Positions 52,976-64,000 of a stretch of DNA of 64,000 bases are shown here, piece after piece. Made by a program: the position numbers and the translations under genes. Each line of letters begins with the position of its first letter. Position 1 is the stretch's first letter. Source of the DNA: Streptomyces panaciradicis (lineage in GTDB: Bacteria > Actinomycetota > Actinomycetes > Streptomycetales > Streptomycetaceae); NCBI RefSeq assembly GCF_023516615.1, contig NZ_JAMGBF010000022.1:98300-162299 (forward strand), in the 5' to 3' direction. The notes below the pieces were generated by a model, which made no database searches, was not told where the DNA came from, and saw only the letters and a program-made list of their open reading frames with translations.

Positions 52976-53389
52976 TCAGCCACGCCCCATCGCCCCCGTC
53001 AGCCGGATCTCGATGACCACACGGTTCGGGTTCGGCGCCGGTGTGCGCTCGTAGCGCTCCGCGTAGCGCCGCTCGGCCTCCGCCACCCGCTCCCGCTCGG
53101 TCCGTACGACGGCCAGCCCCTCCAGCGTCGCCCAGCGCCGCCCGGCCACCTGGCACACCGCCACCCGCGCGCCCTCCGGTCCGGCCGCCAGGACGTTCGC
53201 CACCTTCGCGCTCGTCCTGTTCGTGATCACCCGCGCCAGCCGCGCCTCCGGGTCGTAGGTGACCCCGACGGGCACCACGTGCGGGCTGCCGTCGGGGCGC
53301 GGGGTCGTCAGCGTGCACAGGTGCCGTTCCCGCCAGAAGGTGAGATACGAGGGGTCGGGGGCACCGGGATCCTGGGCGTATGTGGCCAT
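52976..53389 (-). CDS. PPOX-class F420-dependent oxidoreductase
   Basis: A 137-aa split-barrel flavin/deazaflavin protein: YLTFWRERHLCTLTTPRPDG, SPHVVPVGVTYDPEARLARV, TNRTSAKVANVLAAGPEGAR, CQVAGRRWATLEGLAVVRTE. This is the TIGR03618-type family that uses F420 or FMN. It lies back to back with clpB, 104 bases away, so the HAIR site may also affect it. Substrate unknown. Confidence 0.82.
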   Translation of the reverse strand: MATYAQDPGAPDPSYLTFWRERHLCTLTTPRPDGSPHVVPVGVTYDPEARLARVITNRTSAKVANVLAAGPEGARVAVCQVAGRRWATLEGLAVVRTERERVAEAERRYAERYERTPAPNPNRVVIEIRLTGAMGRG

Positions 53390-53412
53390 GCCTGGAAGGT
53401 AGCCCGTCTCAC

Positions 53413-53433
53413 CTTGAGTGGAATAGACTCAAC
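53413..53433. promoter_or_regulatory. HAIR operator upstream of clpB
   Basis: CTTGAGT-GGAATAG-ACTCAAC matches the HspR site at 13 of 14 positions. A further half-site, GCTCAAG, lies at 53446-53452. It supports HspR control of clpB, as known in Streptomyces. Confidence 0.88.
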
Positions 53434-53493
53434 TTTGTGTACGTTGCTCAAGTCAGTGCGGACGACGGCTGACGCCAGGAGGAGAACGCGAAC

Positions 53494-56091
<2,598 letters not shown>

Positions 56092-56107
56092 CCCGTCCGC
56101 AGCGGTA

Positions 56108-56139
56108 CGGGCCCGTCACCCCACCGGGTGGCGGGCCCG
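56108..56139. terminator. Hairpin after clpB
   Basis: CGGGCCCGTCACCC pairs with GGGTGGCGGGCCCG with one mismatch and a 4-base loop, 17 bases past the stop and before a convergent small gene. Confidence 0.82.
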
Positions 56140-56146
56140 CCGCGTG

Positions 56147-56269
56147 TCACACCTCGGTCATGGCGAGGTACAGGACCACGACGCACCAGACGGTGAACAC
56201 CAGGCACCCCAGCCACAGGGTCCACAGCAGCAGACGTACAGCCTTGGACAGTGCTTTGGGTGCGGTCAC
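56147..56269 (-). CDS. Small membrane protein (40 aa)
   Basis: A GTG start gives MTAPKALSKAVRLLLWTLWL, then GCLVFTVWCVVVLYLAMTEV: a basic head and a single hydrophobic helix of about 25 residues. No ribosome site is visible, so it may be leaderless. The composition and codon bias support a real gene. Role unknown. Confidence 0.5.
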   Translation of the reverse strand: MTAPKALSKAVRLLLWTLWLGCLVFTVWCVVVLYLAMTEV

Positions 56270-56418
56270 GGAGGGATCATCGCACCGGCGGGGTACTCGC
56301 AGCGGGCGGTGCCGGCAGACGCATCGTGTCAGCCGTGGGCTGACAGGACCGTCGAGGCTTGCCACCACCCGCCCCGCATGGGGGAGGATGGCGGCATCCG
56401 TACGAAGGGAAATTCACG

Positions 56419-56952
56419 GTGACCATCGACCCGTCCTCGATTCCGAACTTCGGGGGCCAGCCCGAGCCGCAGCCCCAAGGACCGGCGGGCCCCGTCGTCC
56501 CGGATCAGGACCTCGTGAAGCAGCTCCTCGACCAGATGGAGCTCAAGTACGTCGTCGACGACGAGGGTGACCTCGCGGCGCCGTGGGAGCAGTTCCGTAC
56601 GTACTTCATGTTCCGCGGCGAGGCGGACCAGCAGGTCTTCTCGGTGCGGACGTTCTACGACCGCCCCCACAAGATCGACGAGAAGCCGCAGCTGCTGGAG
56701 TCCATCGACGACTGGAACCGGCGGACCCTGTGGCCCAAGGTGTACAGCCACACGCACGACGACGGCACCGTCCGGCTGATCGGCGAGGCGCAGATGCTGA
56801 TCGGCACCGGCGTCAGCCTGGAGCACTTCGTGTCCTCCACGGTCAGCTGGGTGCGCGCCGCCATCGAGTTCGACAAGTGGCTCGTCGAGCAGCTCGGCCT
56901 CGAGCAGGAGGTCAACGAGGCCGAGGGCGAGTCCGGGGACGACGAGGAGTAG
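56419..56952 (+). CDS. YbjN-domain protein
   Basis: A 177-aa cytosolic protein, GTG start eight bases after GAAGGGA. LLDQMELKYVVDDEGDLAAP, WEQFRTYFMFRGEADQQVFS, DDWNRRTLWPKVYSHTHDDG and VSLEHFVSSTVSWVRAAIEF match YbjN, an alpha/beta protein related to type III secretion chaperone folds. In actinobacteria it recurs beside clpB; possible binding of client proteins is inference. The C-terminus is acidic. Confidence 0.85.
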   Translation: MTIDPSSIPNFGGQPEPQPQGPAGPVVPDQDLVKQLLDQMELKYVVDDEGDLAAPWEQFRTYFMFRGEADQQVFSVRTFYDRPHKIDEKPQLLESIDDWNRRTLWPKVYSHTHDDGTVRLIGEAQMLIGTGVSLEHFVSSTVSWVRAAIEFDKWLVEQLGLEQEVNEAEGESGDDEE

Positions 56953-56971
56953 GTCCCCCCGGAGACGCCCG

Positions 56972-58165
56972 TTACAGAGGCGTGTGGGCGATCACGACCA
57001 GATACGCCCCGTAGCCGAAAGAGAGCCCGGCCAGGGCACCGACCACCACGGTCGCGTGCCAGGGCCGGGCTCTGGCCGTACGGACCAGGGCGCTGGCGAG
57101 GGGGATCAGCAGCGGGAAGGCCGGCAGCAGGAAGCGCGGCTTGGACTCGAAGAAGCCGGAGCCGCCGACGGCGATCAGCAGCAGCACTCCGCTGTACACG
57201 AGGAGCGGGAGCGGGGCGCGGTCGGCCAGCAGCAGGGCGAACAGCAGCACGCCGGCCGCGACGATCAGCAGGGCCATCGGGAAGACGAAGCGGTCCCCGT
57301 GCAGCAGCAGCCGCCGGACGAACAGCAGCGCCCCCCGCCCGAAGTCGAACTGCGACCCCCACCGCCGCTGCACCTCGAAGTACCCGCCGAGCGGGCCCCC
57401 CGTCCGCCGCCCCACCCACAGCACGTACGCGCTCCAGCCGAGCGGCGCGAGCGCGGCGCCCGTCCACAGCCTGTGGGAAACCTTTCCGCGCCGACGCCAC
57501 ACCTCGCAAACCGCCGCCGCGAGCACCGCCGCCGCCACCGCGCACCCGTTGGGCCGGGCCAGCCCCGCCAGCGCGGCCAGCGCGCCGGCCCACACCCACC
57601 GGCTGGTGAGCACCGCGTACAGCGACCAGGCGGCGCACGCGGTCAGCACCGGCTCGGTGTAGGCCATCGACAGCACGACCGAGTGCGGCAGCACGCCCCA
57701 CAGCAGGACCAGCGCGGTGGCGACGGCCCGCCCGTGCAGCCGTGCGCCGACGGCGTGGATTCCGCAGGCGGCCACCGCCGCGGCCGTCCACGACACGACC
57801 AGCCCCGCCGCGCCGCCGCCGAGCGGGACCACGCTCGTCACCGCCCGCACCAGCCCCGGATACAGCGGGAAGAACGCCAGGTCGCTGTAGGCGACGCCCG
57901 GGCGGGGGCGCAGGACATGGCCGTATCCGTGCGCGGCGATCCCCAGATACCACCGGGAGTCCCAGGACCGCCCGAGCAGGGTGAGGGCGCCGTGCCCCGC
58001 CTCCCGGGCGACGAGAACGAGTACGGCCGTGCCGAGCAGGCGGGCGGCGAGGAACAGCCCGAGGGCCGTGACCGTCGCGGCGAGGGCGGAGTGCCGCGCA
58101 CGGTCCTTCGTGCCGGGAGCGGGCTCGGTGAGCGAGGGGTGGGTGAGGGTGCTGGCGTGGGTCAC
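56972..58165 (-). CDS. Polytopic mannosyltransferase-like membrane protein
   Basis: A 397-aa protein with about ten transmembrane helices. The first loop has RSWDSRWYLGIAAHGYGHVL and VAYSDLAFFPLYPGLVRAV, the W-D-x-x-(W/R)-Y and F-F-P-L-Y-P motifs of PIG-V-type dolichyl/polyprenyl-phosphate mannosyltransferases. FFESKPRFLLPAFPLLIPLA near the end is also typical. It probably adds mannose to lipids or proteins outside the membrane using polyprenyl-phosphate mannose. Confidence 0.8.
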   Translation of the reverse strand: MTHASTLTHPSLTEPAPGTKDRARHSALAATVTALGLFLAARLLGTAVLVLVAREAGHGALTLLGRSWDSRWYLGIAAHGYGHVLRPRPGVAYSDLAFFPLYPGLVRAVTSVVPLGGGAAGLVVSWTAAAVAACGIHAVGARLHGRAVATALVLLWGVLPHSVVLSMAYTEPVLTACAAWSLYAVLTSRWVWAGALAALAGLARPNGCAVAAAVLAAAVCEVWRRRGKVSHRLWTGAALAPLGWSAYVLWVGRRTGGPLGGYFEVQRRWGSQFDFGRGALLFVRRLLLHGDRFVFPMALLIVAAGVLLFALLLADRAPLPLLVYSGVLLLIAVGGSGFFESKPRFLLPAFPLLIPLASALVRTARARPWHATVVVGALAGLSFGYGAYLVVIAHTPL

Positions 58166-58259
58166 ACCGGCACATTGCAGGGCGAACCGGGCGGGCGCGA
58201 GCAGGAGGCGTCCGGGCGGGTACGGATGCGCCGGGCCCGGCGTGTCGGCGTGACGCGCC

Positions 58260-59438
58260 TCAGGCGAGCGTCTTCAGCCGCTGCACCGCCTCCGCCAGCA
58301 CCTCGGCCCGCTTGCAGAACGCGAACCGCACGAACGGCGCCCCCGCCTCCCGGTGGTCGTAGAAGACCGCGTTCGGGATGGCGACGACTCCGGCGCGCTC
58401 CGGCAGGGCCCGGCAGAAGGCGAATCCGTCGCTCTCGCCGAGGGGGCGGATGTCGGTGGTGACGAAGTACGTGCCGGCCGTGCGGAAGACGTCGAAGCCG
58501 GCGTCCTTCAGGCCCGCCGCCAGCAGGTCGCGCTTGGCCAGCATGTCCTCGCGGAAGGCCGTGAAGTACGCGTCCGGAAGGGCCAGGGCCTCGGCGACCG
58601 CGTACTGGAACGGGCCGGAGGAGACGTAGGTCAGGAACTGCTTGGCCGAGCGCACCGCCGCGACCAGCGGCGGCGAGGCCGTCACCCAGCCGACCTTCCA
58701 GCCCGTGAAGGAGAAGGTCTTGCCGGCCGAGCCGATGGTGACCGTGCGGTCGCGCATGCCCGGGAAGCCGGCCAGGGGCAGGTGCTCGGCGTCGTCGAAG
58801 ACCAGGTGCTCGTAGACCTCGTCCGTGACGACGAGCAGGTCCCGCTCCACCGCCAGCTCGGCGACCGCCGCGAGTTCGGCGCGGGTGAGGACCGCACCGG
58901 TGGGGTTGTGCGGGGTGTTGAGGAGCAGCAGCCGGGTGCGGTCGGTGACGGCCGCGCGCAGTTCGTCGAGGTCGAGGCGGAAGCTGCCCTCGTGCGGCCG
59001 GAGGGTGACCGGCACGCGGGTGCCGCCCGCCATCGCGATGCAGGCCGCGTAGGAGTCGTAGTACGGCTCCAGGGCGATCACCTCGTCGCCGGGCTCCAGC
59101 AGCGCCAGCAGGGACGCGGCGATGGCCTCCGTGGCGCCGGCCGTGACCAGGACCTCCGCGTCGGGGTCGTACGACAGCCCGTACCACCGCTGCTGGTGCG
59201 CGGCGATCGCGGTCCGCAGCTCGGGCACGCCGGGACCCGGCGGGTACTGGTTGCCGCGGCCGTCGCGCAGGGCCCGTACGGCGGCCTCCCGGACCTCCTC
59301 GGGGCCGTCCGTGTCGGGAAAACCCTGACCCAGGTTGATCGAGCCGGTCCGCAGGGCGAGGGCCGACATCTCCGCGAAGATCGTCGTCCCGAACTCGGCG
59401 AGCCGGCGATTGAGGAAGGGGCGGGTGCTGGAGGTCAT
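58260..59438 (-). CDS. PLP-dependent aminotransferase, class I/II
   Basis: A 392-aa fold-type I enzyme. Features are SINLGQGFPDTDGPEEVREA, GATEAIAASLLALLEPGDEV, LLLLNTPHNPTGAVLTRAEL, VTDEVYEHLVFDD and the PLP lysine in TIGSAGKTFSFTGWKVGW. The C-terminal Arg lies in APFVRFAFCK. It resembles N-succinyldiaminopimelate or kynurenine/glutamine aminotransferases (YbdL/DapC group). ATG 59438 has AGGATGG upstream and is preferred to 59447. Confidence 0.92.
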   Translation of the reverse strand: MTSSTRPFLNRRLAEFGTTIFAEMSALALRTGSINLGQGFPDTDGPEEVREAAVRALRDGRGNQYPPGPGVPELRTAIAAHQQRWYGLSYDPDAEVLVTAGATEAIAASLLALLEPGDEVIALEPYYDSYAACIAMAGGTRVPVTLRPHEGSFRLDLDELRAAVTDRTRLLLLNTPHNPTGAVLTRAELAAVAELAVERDLLVVTDEVYEHLVFDDAEHLPLAGFPGMRDRTVTIGSAGKTFSFTGWKVGWVTASPPLVAAVRSAKQFLTYVSSGPFQYAVAEALALPDAYFTAFREDMLAKRDLLAAGLKDAGFDVFRTAGTYFVTTDIRPLGESDGFAFCRALPERAGVVAIPNAVFYDHREAGAPFVRFAFCKRAEVLAEAVQRLKTLA

Positions 59439-59505
59439 GCGGGCCATCCTGCGCCGAAGCCGCGGGGTTCCTCAACCGTGTGCCGGGGCGCCGCGCGGAG
59501 CCCCT

Positions 59506-59997
59506 TCAGCCGGAGGCCGGCTCCGGCGGTTCCGTTCGGGGCGTCAGGACCACCACCGCGGTCTCGTGCGGCCGGCGTGCCGCGTAGGCGTCCAGGTTCT
59601 TGTCGATCTCGCGCCACCGGGCCCACAGCCGCGACCGCTCGTCGCCTGCCGCGGCGTGGGCACGCACGAGCCGCCGCCCGTCCACCAGATCGACGCTCGC
59701 GTCCGGGTGCGCCCGCAGGTTGAGCCACCAGGCGGGCTCGCCCGCACCCCACCCGTTCATCGCGAGCGAGACGAGATTCGGACCGTCCTCGAAATAGCCG
59801 ATGATGACACCGCGCTGCCGGCCCGTGCGGCGGCCGGTGGTGGTCAGCCGCAGCGCGCCCCAGCCGTCGGCGCGCGGCCGCCACAGCGCGAACCGGCCTC
59901 CCAAGGCCCGGTACAGACCCCGGTGCGTGGACCAGGCCAGACGGATGAACCAGCGTGGTGGCAGCCAGGGCTTCCTCGCCCGCCGCTCGACCGACAT
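59506..59997 (-). CDS. Ddn-family F420-dependent nitroreductase
   Basis: A 163-aa split beta-barrel protein: LRLTTTGRRTGRQRGVIIGY, FEDGPNLVSLAMNGWGAGEP, AWWLNLRAHPDASVDLVDGR. This is the deazaflavin-dependent nitroreductase family that includes mycobacterial Ddn (the R-T-G-x-x-R loop binds F420). It likely reduces quinones or xenobiotics. The upstream gap to the next gene exceeds 200 bases. Confidence 0.88.
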   Translation of the reverse strand: MSVERRARKPWLPPRWFIRLAWSTHRGLYRALGGRFALWRPRADGWGALRLTTTGRRTGRQRGVIIGYFEDGPNLVSLAMNGWGAGEPAWWLNLRAHPDASVDLVDGRRLVRAHAAAGDERSRLWARWREIDKNLDAYAARRPHETAVVVLTPRTEPPEPASG

Positions 59998-60230
59998 GGC
60001 GACCTCCTCGGGCCGGGCCGGCTCCGGTCACCCCCGACGCTAACCGCGGCCGGCGACGGCCGGTAGAGCCGAACGGCCCGGCGTCCGCGACCGGACCCCG
60101 GCCGCGGACAACCCTCTGAACTTCCTCAACTCTGCTTTGGCCGTCCGCGCCCACGGGCATCCCCCCGGCACACAGCAAGCGAGGCGCCCACGGGGGGCCG
60201 CTTCGGGGGACTCGGAAGGACGGTGACGCC

Positions 60231-60548
60231 ATGCTGACCGGCCTCATCGTGGTGGCGATCCTGCTCCTGTTCGTGGCAATCGTCGTGAAGGCGGCGCGCA
60301 GGAGCCCGAGGAACGCGTACGCCAAGCGGTCGTACAGCCGCGGCAGCCGCAGCAGTTGGTGGGCGGGCGACGCGGGCGGCGGCGCTGCGTCGTACGACTC
60401 GTCGTCGGGTGGCCACCACTCCGGTGGGCATCACCACTCCTGCGGGGGCGGCCATTCGTCGTGCGGCGGTGGGTCGTCCTGCGGCGGCGGCTCGTCGTGC
60501 GGGGGCGGCGGGTGCGGTGGAGGCGGCGGATGCGGGGGAGGCAACTGA
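60231..60548 (+). CDS. Small membrane protein with Cys/Gly/His-rich tail
   Basis: A 105-aa protein. Residues 2-22 form a transmembrane helix (LTGLIVVAILLLFVAIVV). After a basic stretch, residues about 58-105 are almost only Gly, Cys, Ser and His: HHSGGHHHSCGGGHSSCGGG and further S-S-C-G-G-G repeats, with seven or so regularly spaced Cys. A metal-binding or surface-exposed thiol tail is likely. No enzyme motif. Low-complexity composition makes homology hard to judge. Confidence 0.65.
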   Translation: MLTGLIVVAILLLFVAIVVKAARRSPRNAYAKRSYSRGSRSSWWAGDAGGGAASYDSSSGGHHSGGHHHSCGGGHSSCGGGSSCGGGSSCGGGGCGGGGGCGGGN

Positions 60549-60910
60549 CGGCAGACGGCGGTCCTCCCTGAAGGGGGATCCGCGGCCGCGCCGAGGAGCG
60601 CCCGCCGGGGCACGCACCCGGCGGGCGCCCGCACGTTCCGGCGCACTCCCTGGCCGCCCTGGCGCACGCCCTGGTTGAACAGTTGAGCTGTGGAGCCCTC
60701 TGAGGGATGGAAACGCCACGAAGTTGGGTAAAAACGCTGTGGCGGCGCCTCTGTTCATGATTCCCTCTAAAACACCAACACGGCCCCTCGGACGTCCTGC
60801 GGACACCCCCTGACCTTCCGACTGGGCTGACCGGGCCGATCCCCCCACAGTCGCCCGGGTGTGCCGGACCCCCACACCACCCTTTCTTTGCGTGCTTGCG
60901 GAGCCGATCC
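60549..60910. other. Gene-free stretch with terminator and low-GC patch
   Basis: About 360 bases between the Cys-rich gene and DUF2617. It begins with a terminator hairpin. The part from about 60700 to 60785 is markedly lower in GC than its surroundings and probably includes the promoter of the next gene. Confidence 0.55.
60598..60628 (+). terminator. Hairpin after the Cys-rich membrane protein gene
   Basis: GCGCCCGCCGGG and CCCGGCGGGCGC form a perfect 12-bp stem with a 7-base loop. Confidence 0.8.
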
Positions 60911-61453
60911 ATGCTCACGACCCTGAACACCTCGTACACCGACACGCGCGCGGCCGACCTCGCCTGGGCCCTGGGGCGTGAGCCGCTTCCCGCACTGGCG
61001 ACGCTCGACCTCGAACTGACGGGGACCAGATTGCAGTTGAGACTCCTGGGGGCGTCCCACCAGGTCCTCCTGGAGGAGGAGCGGGGCATCTGTTCGGAGA
61101 CGGTGGCGTGCATCCCCGGCAGCAGCACCCCGCTGCCGCTCGGCGTGGCCAAGCGCGTCGACGACTGGGAGTACGAGTTCGCGGCGCGGGTGGAGGTCCT
61201 CTCGCCGGGCTCCTTCGCGGGCCGCGCCCAGGAGTTGCTGGACCTGGTCTCCGACCACCCCCACGGCCTCGCGGGCGTCTTCCCCGGCAGCCCGCACGCC
61301 TTCACGGCGCTGCTCGCGCAGCGGCACGAGGGGCAGGTGCTGTGGCGGACCTGGCACGCCTACCCGCAGGACGGGCAACTGGTGGCGACACGCACGCGCG
61401 TGGGCGTCCGCGTGCCGGTGCCGGCCGCGGACGTCAGCATGTCGGGCGTTTGA
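60911..61453 (+). CDS. DUF2617 family protein
   Basis: A 180-aa soluble protein: MLTTLNTSYTDTRAADLAWA, LATLDLELTGTRLQLRLLGA, SHQVLLEEERGICSETVACI and LLDLVSDHPHGLAGVFPGSP, HAFTALLAQRHEGQVLWRTW. This matches actinobacterial DUF2617, whose function is unknown. In Streptomyces it regularly precedes the spermidine-synthase-like gene, as here (63 bases). ATG 60911 fits the family N-terminus. Confidence 0.85.
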   Translation: MLTTLNTSYTDTRAADLAWALGREPLPALATLDLELTGTRLQLRLLGASHQVLLEEERGICSETVACIPGSSTPLPLGVAKRVDDWEYEFAARVEVLSPGSFAGRAQELLDLVSDHPHGLAGVFPGSPHAFTALLAQRHEGQVLWRTWHAYPQDGQLVATRTRVGVRVPVPAADVSMSGV

Positions 61454-61516
61454 GGGTGCCAGATCCACACGTGTGGGTGACGAACCGTGATGTCTCCGTG
61501 ACGTAACGTCGCAGTC

Positions 61517-63160
61517 GTGATCGAGCCGCACGCTCCAGCCCCGCCGAGCCCCCCACCCCCGTGGGCGGTCCCCGCGCGGCTTCCCGTGCGTGCGGCCACC
61601 GGCCGGTTCCTCGTCCTCGCGTGCGTCTTCGTCTGCGCGGCCTGCGGACTGGTGTACGAGCTCGAACTCGTCGCCCTGGCCTCGTACCTGATCGGCGACT
61701 CGGTCACCCAGGCCTCGGTCGTGCTGTCCGTGATGGTGTTCGCCATGGGCATCGGCTCGCTGGCCGCGAAGCGGCTGCGCCGGCTCGCCGCGGCCGGCTT
61801 CGGCGCCATCGAGGCGACCCTCGCCCTGGTCGGCGGCTGCAGCGCGATGGCGATGTACGCCGTCTTCGCCTGGACCGGCGACTGGGGCGGCCTGTGGGCG
61901 GACGGCCCGCGCTGGCTGCTGGTCGCCTTCTCGCTGACCATAGGCCTGCTCATCGGCGCCGAGGTGCCGCTGCTGATGGAGCTGATCCAGCGCATCCGGC
62001 GCCAGGACGCGGGCGGCGCGGTGGCGGACCTGTTCGCCGCGGACTACGTCGGCGCGCTCGTCGGCGGCCTCGCCTTCCCGTTCCTTCTGCTGCCGCAGCT
62101 GGGCCAGTTGACCGGCGCCCTGATCACCGGCACCGTCAACGCGCTCGCGGGCGGTGCTCTCGTCCTCGGCCTGTTCCGCCGCGACCTCAGCCGCCGCGCC
62201 CGCTGGACGCTGCTGATCGCCAACCTCGCCGTCCTCGGTGTCCTCGCCTCCGCGGCCGCCCTGGTCGACGACTTCGAGCGGGCCGCGCGGCACGCGGTCT
62301 ACGGCGCCGACGTACGGGTGGCGCTGCGCAGCGGCGTCCAGGAGGTCGTCCTCACCGGCGGCACCCACGGCCGCCCCCTCCACCTGTTCCTCGACGGCCG
62401 CCTGCGGGTCAGCGGCCGCGACGAACGCCGCTACCACGAGGCCCTGGTCCGGCCCGCGATGAACGGCCCGCACGCGCGCGTGCTCATCCTCGGCGGCGGC
62501 GACGGACTGGCCGCCCGCGAGGTGCTGCGCCACCGGGGCGTGCGGCGCGTGGACGTCGTCGAAGCCGACCCGGGAGTCGTCCGGCTGGCCCGCCACGACC
62601 CGGCCCTGTCCGCGCTCAACCGCCACGCCTACGACGACCCACGCGTGCGCGTGGTCACCGCCGACGCCTTCCACTGGCTGCGCACGGCACGCGGCGCGGC
62701 GTACGACGTCGTCGTCTGCGACCTGCCCGACCCGGGCATCACGGCGAGCACCAAGCTCTACTCCGAGGAGTTCTACGGCCTGGCCCGCCGGGTGCTCGCC
62801 CCCGGCGGGCGGCTGGCGGTGCACGCCGGTCCGCTCTCCGTCCGGCCGCACGGGTTCTGGACGGTCGTCGCCACCCTGCGCGCCGTCGGCCTGCACACCG
62901 TTCCCTACCGCGTCGGCGACCGCGACGCCGGTCTCGCCGCGGGCCCCGAGCGCATCGCGGGCGCCCTGCGCGCGCCCCCCGACTGGGGCTTCGTGCTGGC
63001 CGCCGTCCGCACCACCCCGCCCCTCGGCCTCGACGCGCAGGCCCCGCCCCCGCGCACCCTGACCCGCGCGTCCCTCGCGGCGGACGCCCACGCGGCGGCC
63101 CGCACCCGCCTCACCGACCTGCCACCGTCGACCCTGGTGCACCCGCGCTACGCGAACTGA
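61517..63160 (+). CDS. Membrane-anchored spermidine synthase-like aminopropyltransferase
   Basis: A 547-aa protein, GTG start. Residues about 30-250 contain seven transmembrane helices ([39 protein letters not shown] segments). Residues about 265-510 form a spermidine synthase fold: [81 protein letters not shown]. The G-G-G-D-G motif binds decarboxylated SAM. The soluble SpeE analogue normally has no membrane part; this fused form is common in actinobacteria. Confidence 0.87.
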   Translation: MIEPHAPAPPSPPPPWAVPARLPVRAATGRFLVLACVFVCAACGLVYELELVALASYLIGDSVTQASVVLSVMVFAMGIGSLAAKRLRRLAAAGFGAIEATLALVGGCSAMAMYAVFAWTGDWGGLWADGPRWLLVAFSLTIGLLIGAEVPLLMELIQRIRRQDAGGAVADLFAADYVGALVGGLAFPFLLLPQLGQLTGALITGTVNALAGGALVLGLFRRDLSRRARWTLLIANLAVLGVLASAAALVDDFERAARHAVYGADVRVALRSGVQEVVLTGGTHGRPLHLFLDGRLRVSGRDERRYHEALVRPAMNGPHARVLILGGGDGLAAREVLRHRGVRRVDVVEADPGVVRLARHDPALSALNRHAYDDPRVRVVTADAFHWLRTARGAAYDVVVCDLPDPGITASTKLYSEEFYGLARRVLAPGGRLAVHAGPLSVRPHGFWTVVATLRAVGLHTVPYRVGDRDAGLAAGPERIAGALRAPPDWGFVLAAVRTTPPLGLDAQAPPPRTLTRASLAADAHAAARTRLTDLPPSTLVHPRYAN

Positions 63161-63404
63161 CGCCCGGGCGTGCCTGAACCGGTCGGCCATGGACGCGGCC
63201 GGTGTGGAGTCGGCAGGCCGGCTGAGTTGGCCGCGGACGCGGTCGTTGCGGAGTCGGTGGGCCGCCCCGGGTCGGGGCTGGTGGTGCGTGCGGGGTGCCC
63301 CCTTCCGGCCCGTCCGGTGGCGGACGCGGTCGCCCCTCGCGACGCGCGGTCACTTTCGACCAACAAGGGTGCATGCGGGGGCGTCCTGGGTAGGCTCCGT
63401 CGTC

Positions 63405-64000
63405 ATGGAGCATGAGGTGTTTGTTCCGGTTGCGGTCCAGCGGCTCGAGGAGACCCTCGCCGACCCGGCCAGGGTCGCCCGGGCCGTCCCCGGGCTCCAG
63501 CAGGACGCCGGTGCAGAGCCCGTCTCCGGGCGGCTGAAACTGCGCGTGGGCAGCCACTCCGTCACCTACCGGGGCAGGGTGCGGATCACCCGGCTGGACG
63601 ACGGTTCGTACGCCGCCGAGGGCGACGCTGTCGAGGCCCGCGGCACCGGCTCGGTCAAGCTCGCGCTCACCCTGCGTATCGAGGAGGCGGAGGACGGCTC
63701 CCGGCTGGCCTTCGGCGGCACGGCCTCCGCGGACGGCCGGCTCACCGAACTGCCCGCCGACGCGGTCACCTCCGCCGTACACCGCCTGCTGAACCGTTTC
63801 GCGGAGCAGCTGGCCGCGGTCGCCGAGGAAGGGCCGCAGGAGCCGGAGCCCCTGGTCACGCAGGACTTCGAGGCCAAGGCGACCAGCGACTTCGACACGA
63901 CCCCGGACGCCGACGACGCCGCCGCGCCCATGCCGGCGGCCGCCCGCGGCCGGGAGGACGTCCCCGAGCCGGCGGACGCCGCCGGGCCGCCCGCCGAGGC
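63405..64000 (+). CDS. SRPBCC (CoxG/DUF2505-like) protein, partial at window end
   Basis: The 198 residues available start MEHEVFVPVAVQRLEETLAD with a clear ATG. The pattern PARVARAVPGLQQD, YRGRVRITRLDDGSYAAEGD and VKLALTLRIEEAEDGSRLAF, then LLNRFAEQLAAVAEEG, is the START-like SRPBCC fold. In actinobacteria such proteins are related to CoxG or to DUF2505 ligand binders. An Asp/Ala/Pro-rich tail begins near residue 145 and runs off the window. Function beyond ligand or membrane binding is not deducible. Confidence 0.8.
   Translation, partial: MEHEVFVPVAVQRLEETLADPARVARAVPGLQQDAGAEPVSGRLKLRVGSHSVTYRGRVRITRLDDGSYAAEGDAVEARGTGSVKLALTLRIEEAEDGSRLAFGGTASADGRLTELPADAVTSAVHRLLNRFAEQLAAVAEEGPQEPEPLVTQDFEAKATSDFDTTPDADDAAAPMPAAARGREDVPEPADAAGPPAE

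Overview
The window looks like a Streptomyces chromosome. It has very high GC with strong third-position GC bias, many GTG starts, overlapping GTGA/ATGA gene junctions, and typical actinobacterial genes: HspR-controlled dnaK-grpE-dnaJ and clpB, GAF-ANTAR proteins, DUF5994, F420-dependent oxidoreductases and a Rv0338c-like iron-sulfur protein. All calls come from reading the sequence and translations; no database search was run.

From 0 to about 14.4 kb is a stress and signalling region rich in small genes: GNAT tail, three ANTAR proteins, a DUF1206 membrane protein coupled to a CsbD-like peptide, several tiny membrane proteins, a PRC-barrel protein, a GAF/PP2C phosphatase, a STAS protein, Asp23/Gls24 and CorA. 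It is scarred. It holds a frameshifted YihY-like pseudogene joined to a sigma-factor remnant, a degenerate tRNA-Pro-like 3' end, and four copies or fragments of DUF5994, two of them inside chimeric reading frames. An aminoglycoside phosphotransferase remnant closes the region.

From 15 to 32.7 kb is accessory DNA. A nuclease-like gene, a broken beta-lactamase-family gene, an HD-domain gene and an XRE regulator face a rightward operon: a 36-aa peptide, an anti-sigma-type ATPase, a small unknown protein, then a graspetide-type RiPP cassette (precursor, ATP-grasp ligase, isoaspartyl-methyltransferase-like enzyme, DUF6087-like protein). Next is a mobilizable, integrative module: relaxase, MobC, a dense GGGGAC/GTCCCC array, a zinc-finger protein that appears to start at CTG, a replication-type winged-helix protein with palindromic repeats inside its gene, an XRE regulator, excisionase and tyrosine integrase. 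Beyond the integrase lie a large protein read as GNAT, PIN-like and ASCH-like domains, a small ASCH protein and a GNAT protein, then tRNA-Gly(CCC).

From 33 to 64 kb is conserved core: dcd and a phosphoribosyltransferase, Yip1 and FG-GAP proteins, VOC and monooxygenase genes, the Fe-S reductase, a MraY-like membrane protein, dnaK-grpE-dnaJ-hspR with HAIR operators, a fibronectin-III secreted protein, a sugar-binding lipoprotein, a LuxR pair with a secreted peptide, clpB with its own HAIR site, YbjN, a mannosyltransferase-like protein, an aminotransferase, a Ddn-like oxidoreductase, DUF2617, a membrane spermidine-synthase-like protein and a partial SRPBCC protein. The strongest candidates for something little described are the GNAT/PIN/ASCH gene set, the RiPP cassette, and the two repeat arrays of the mobilizable element.
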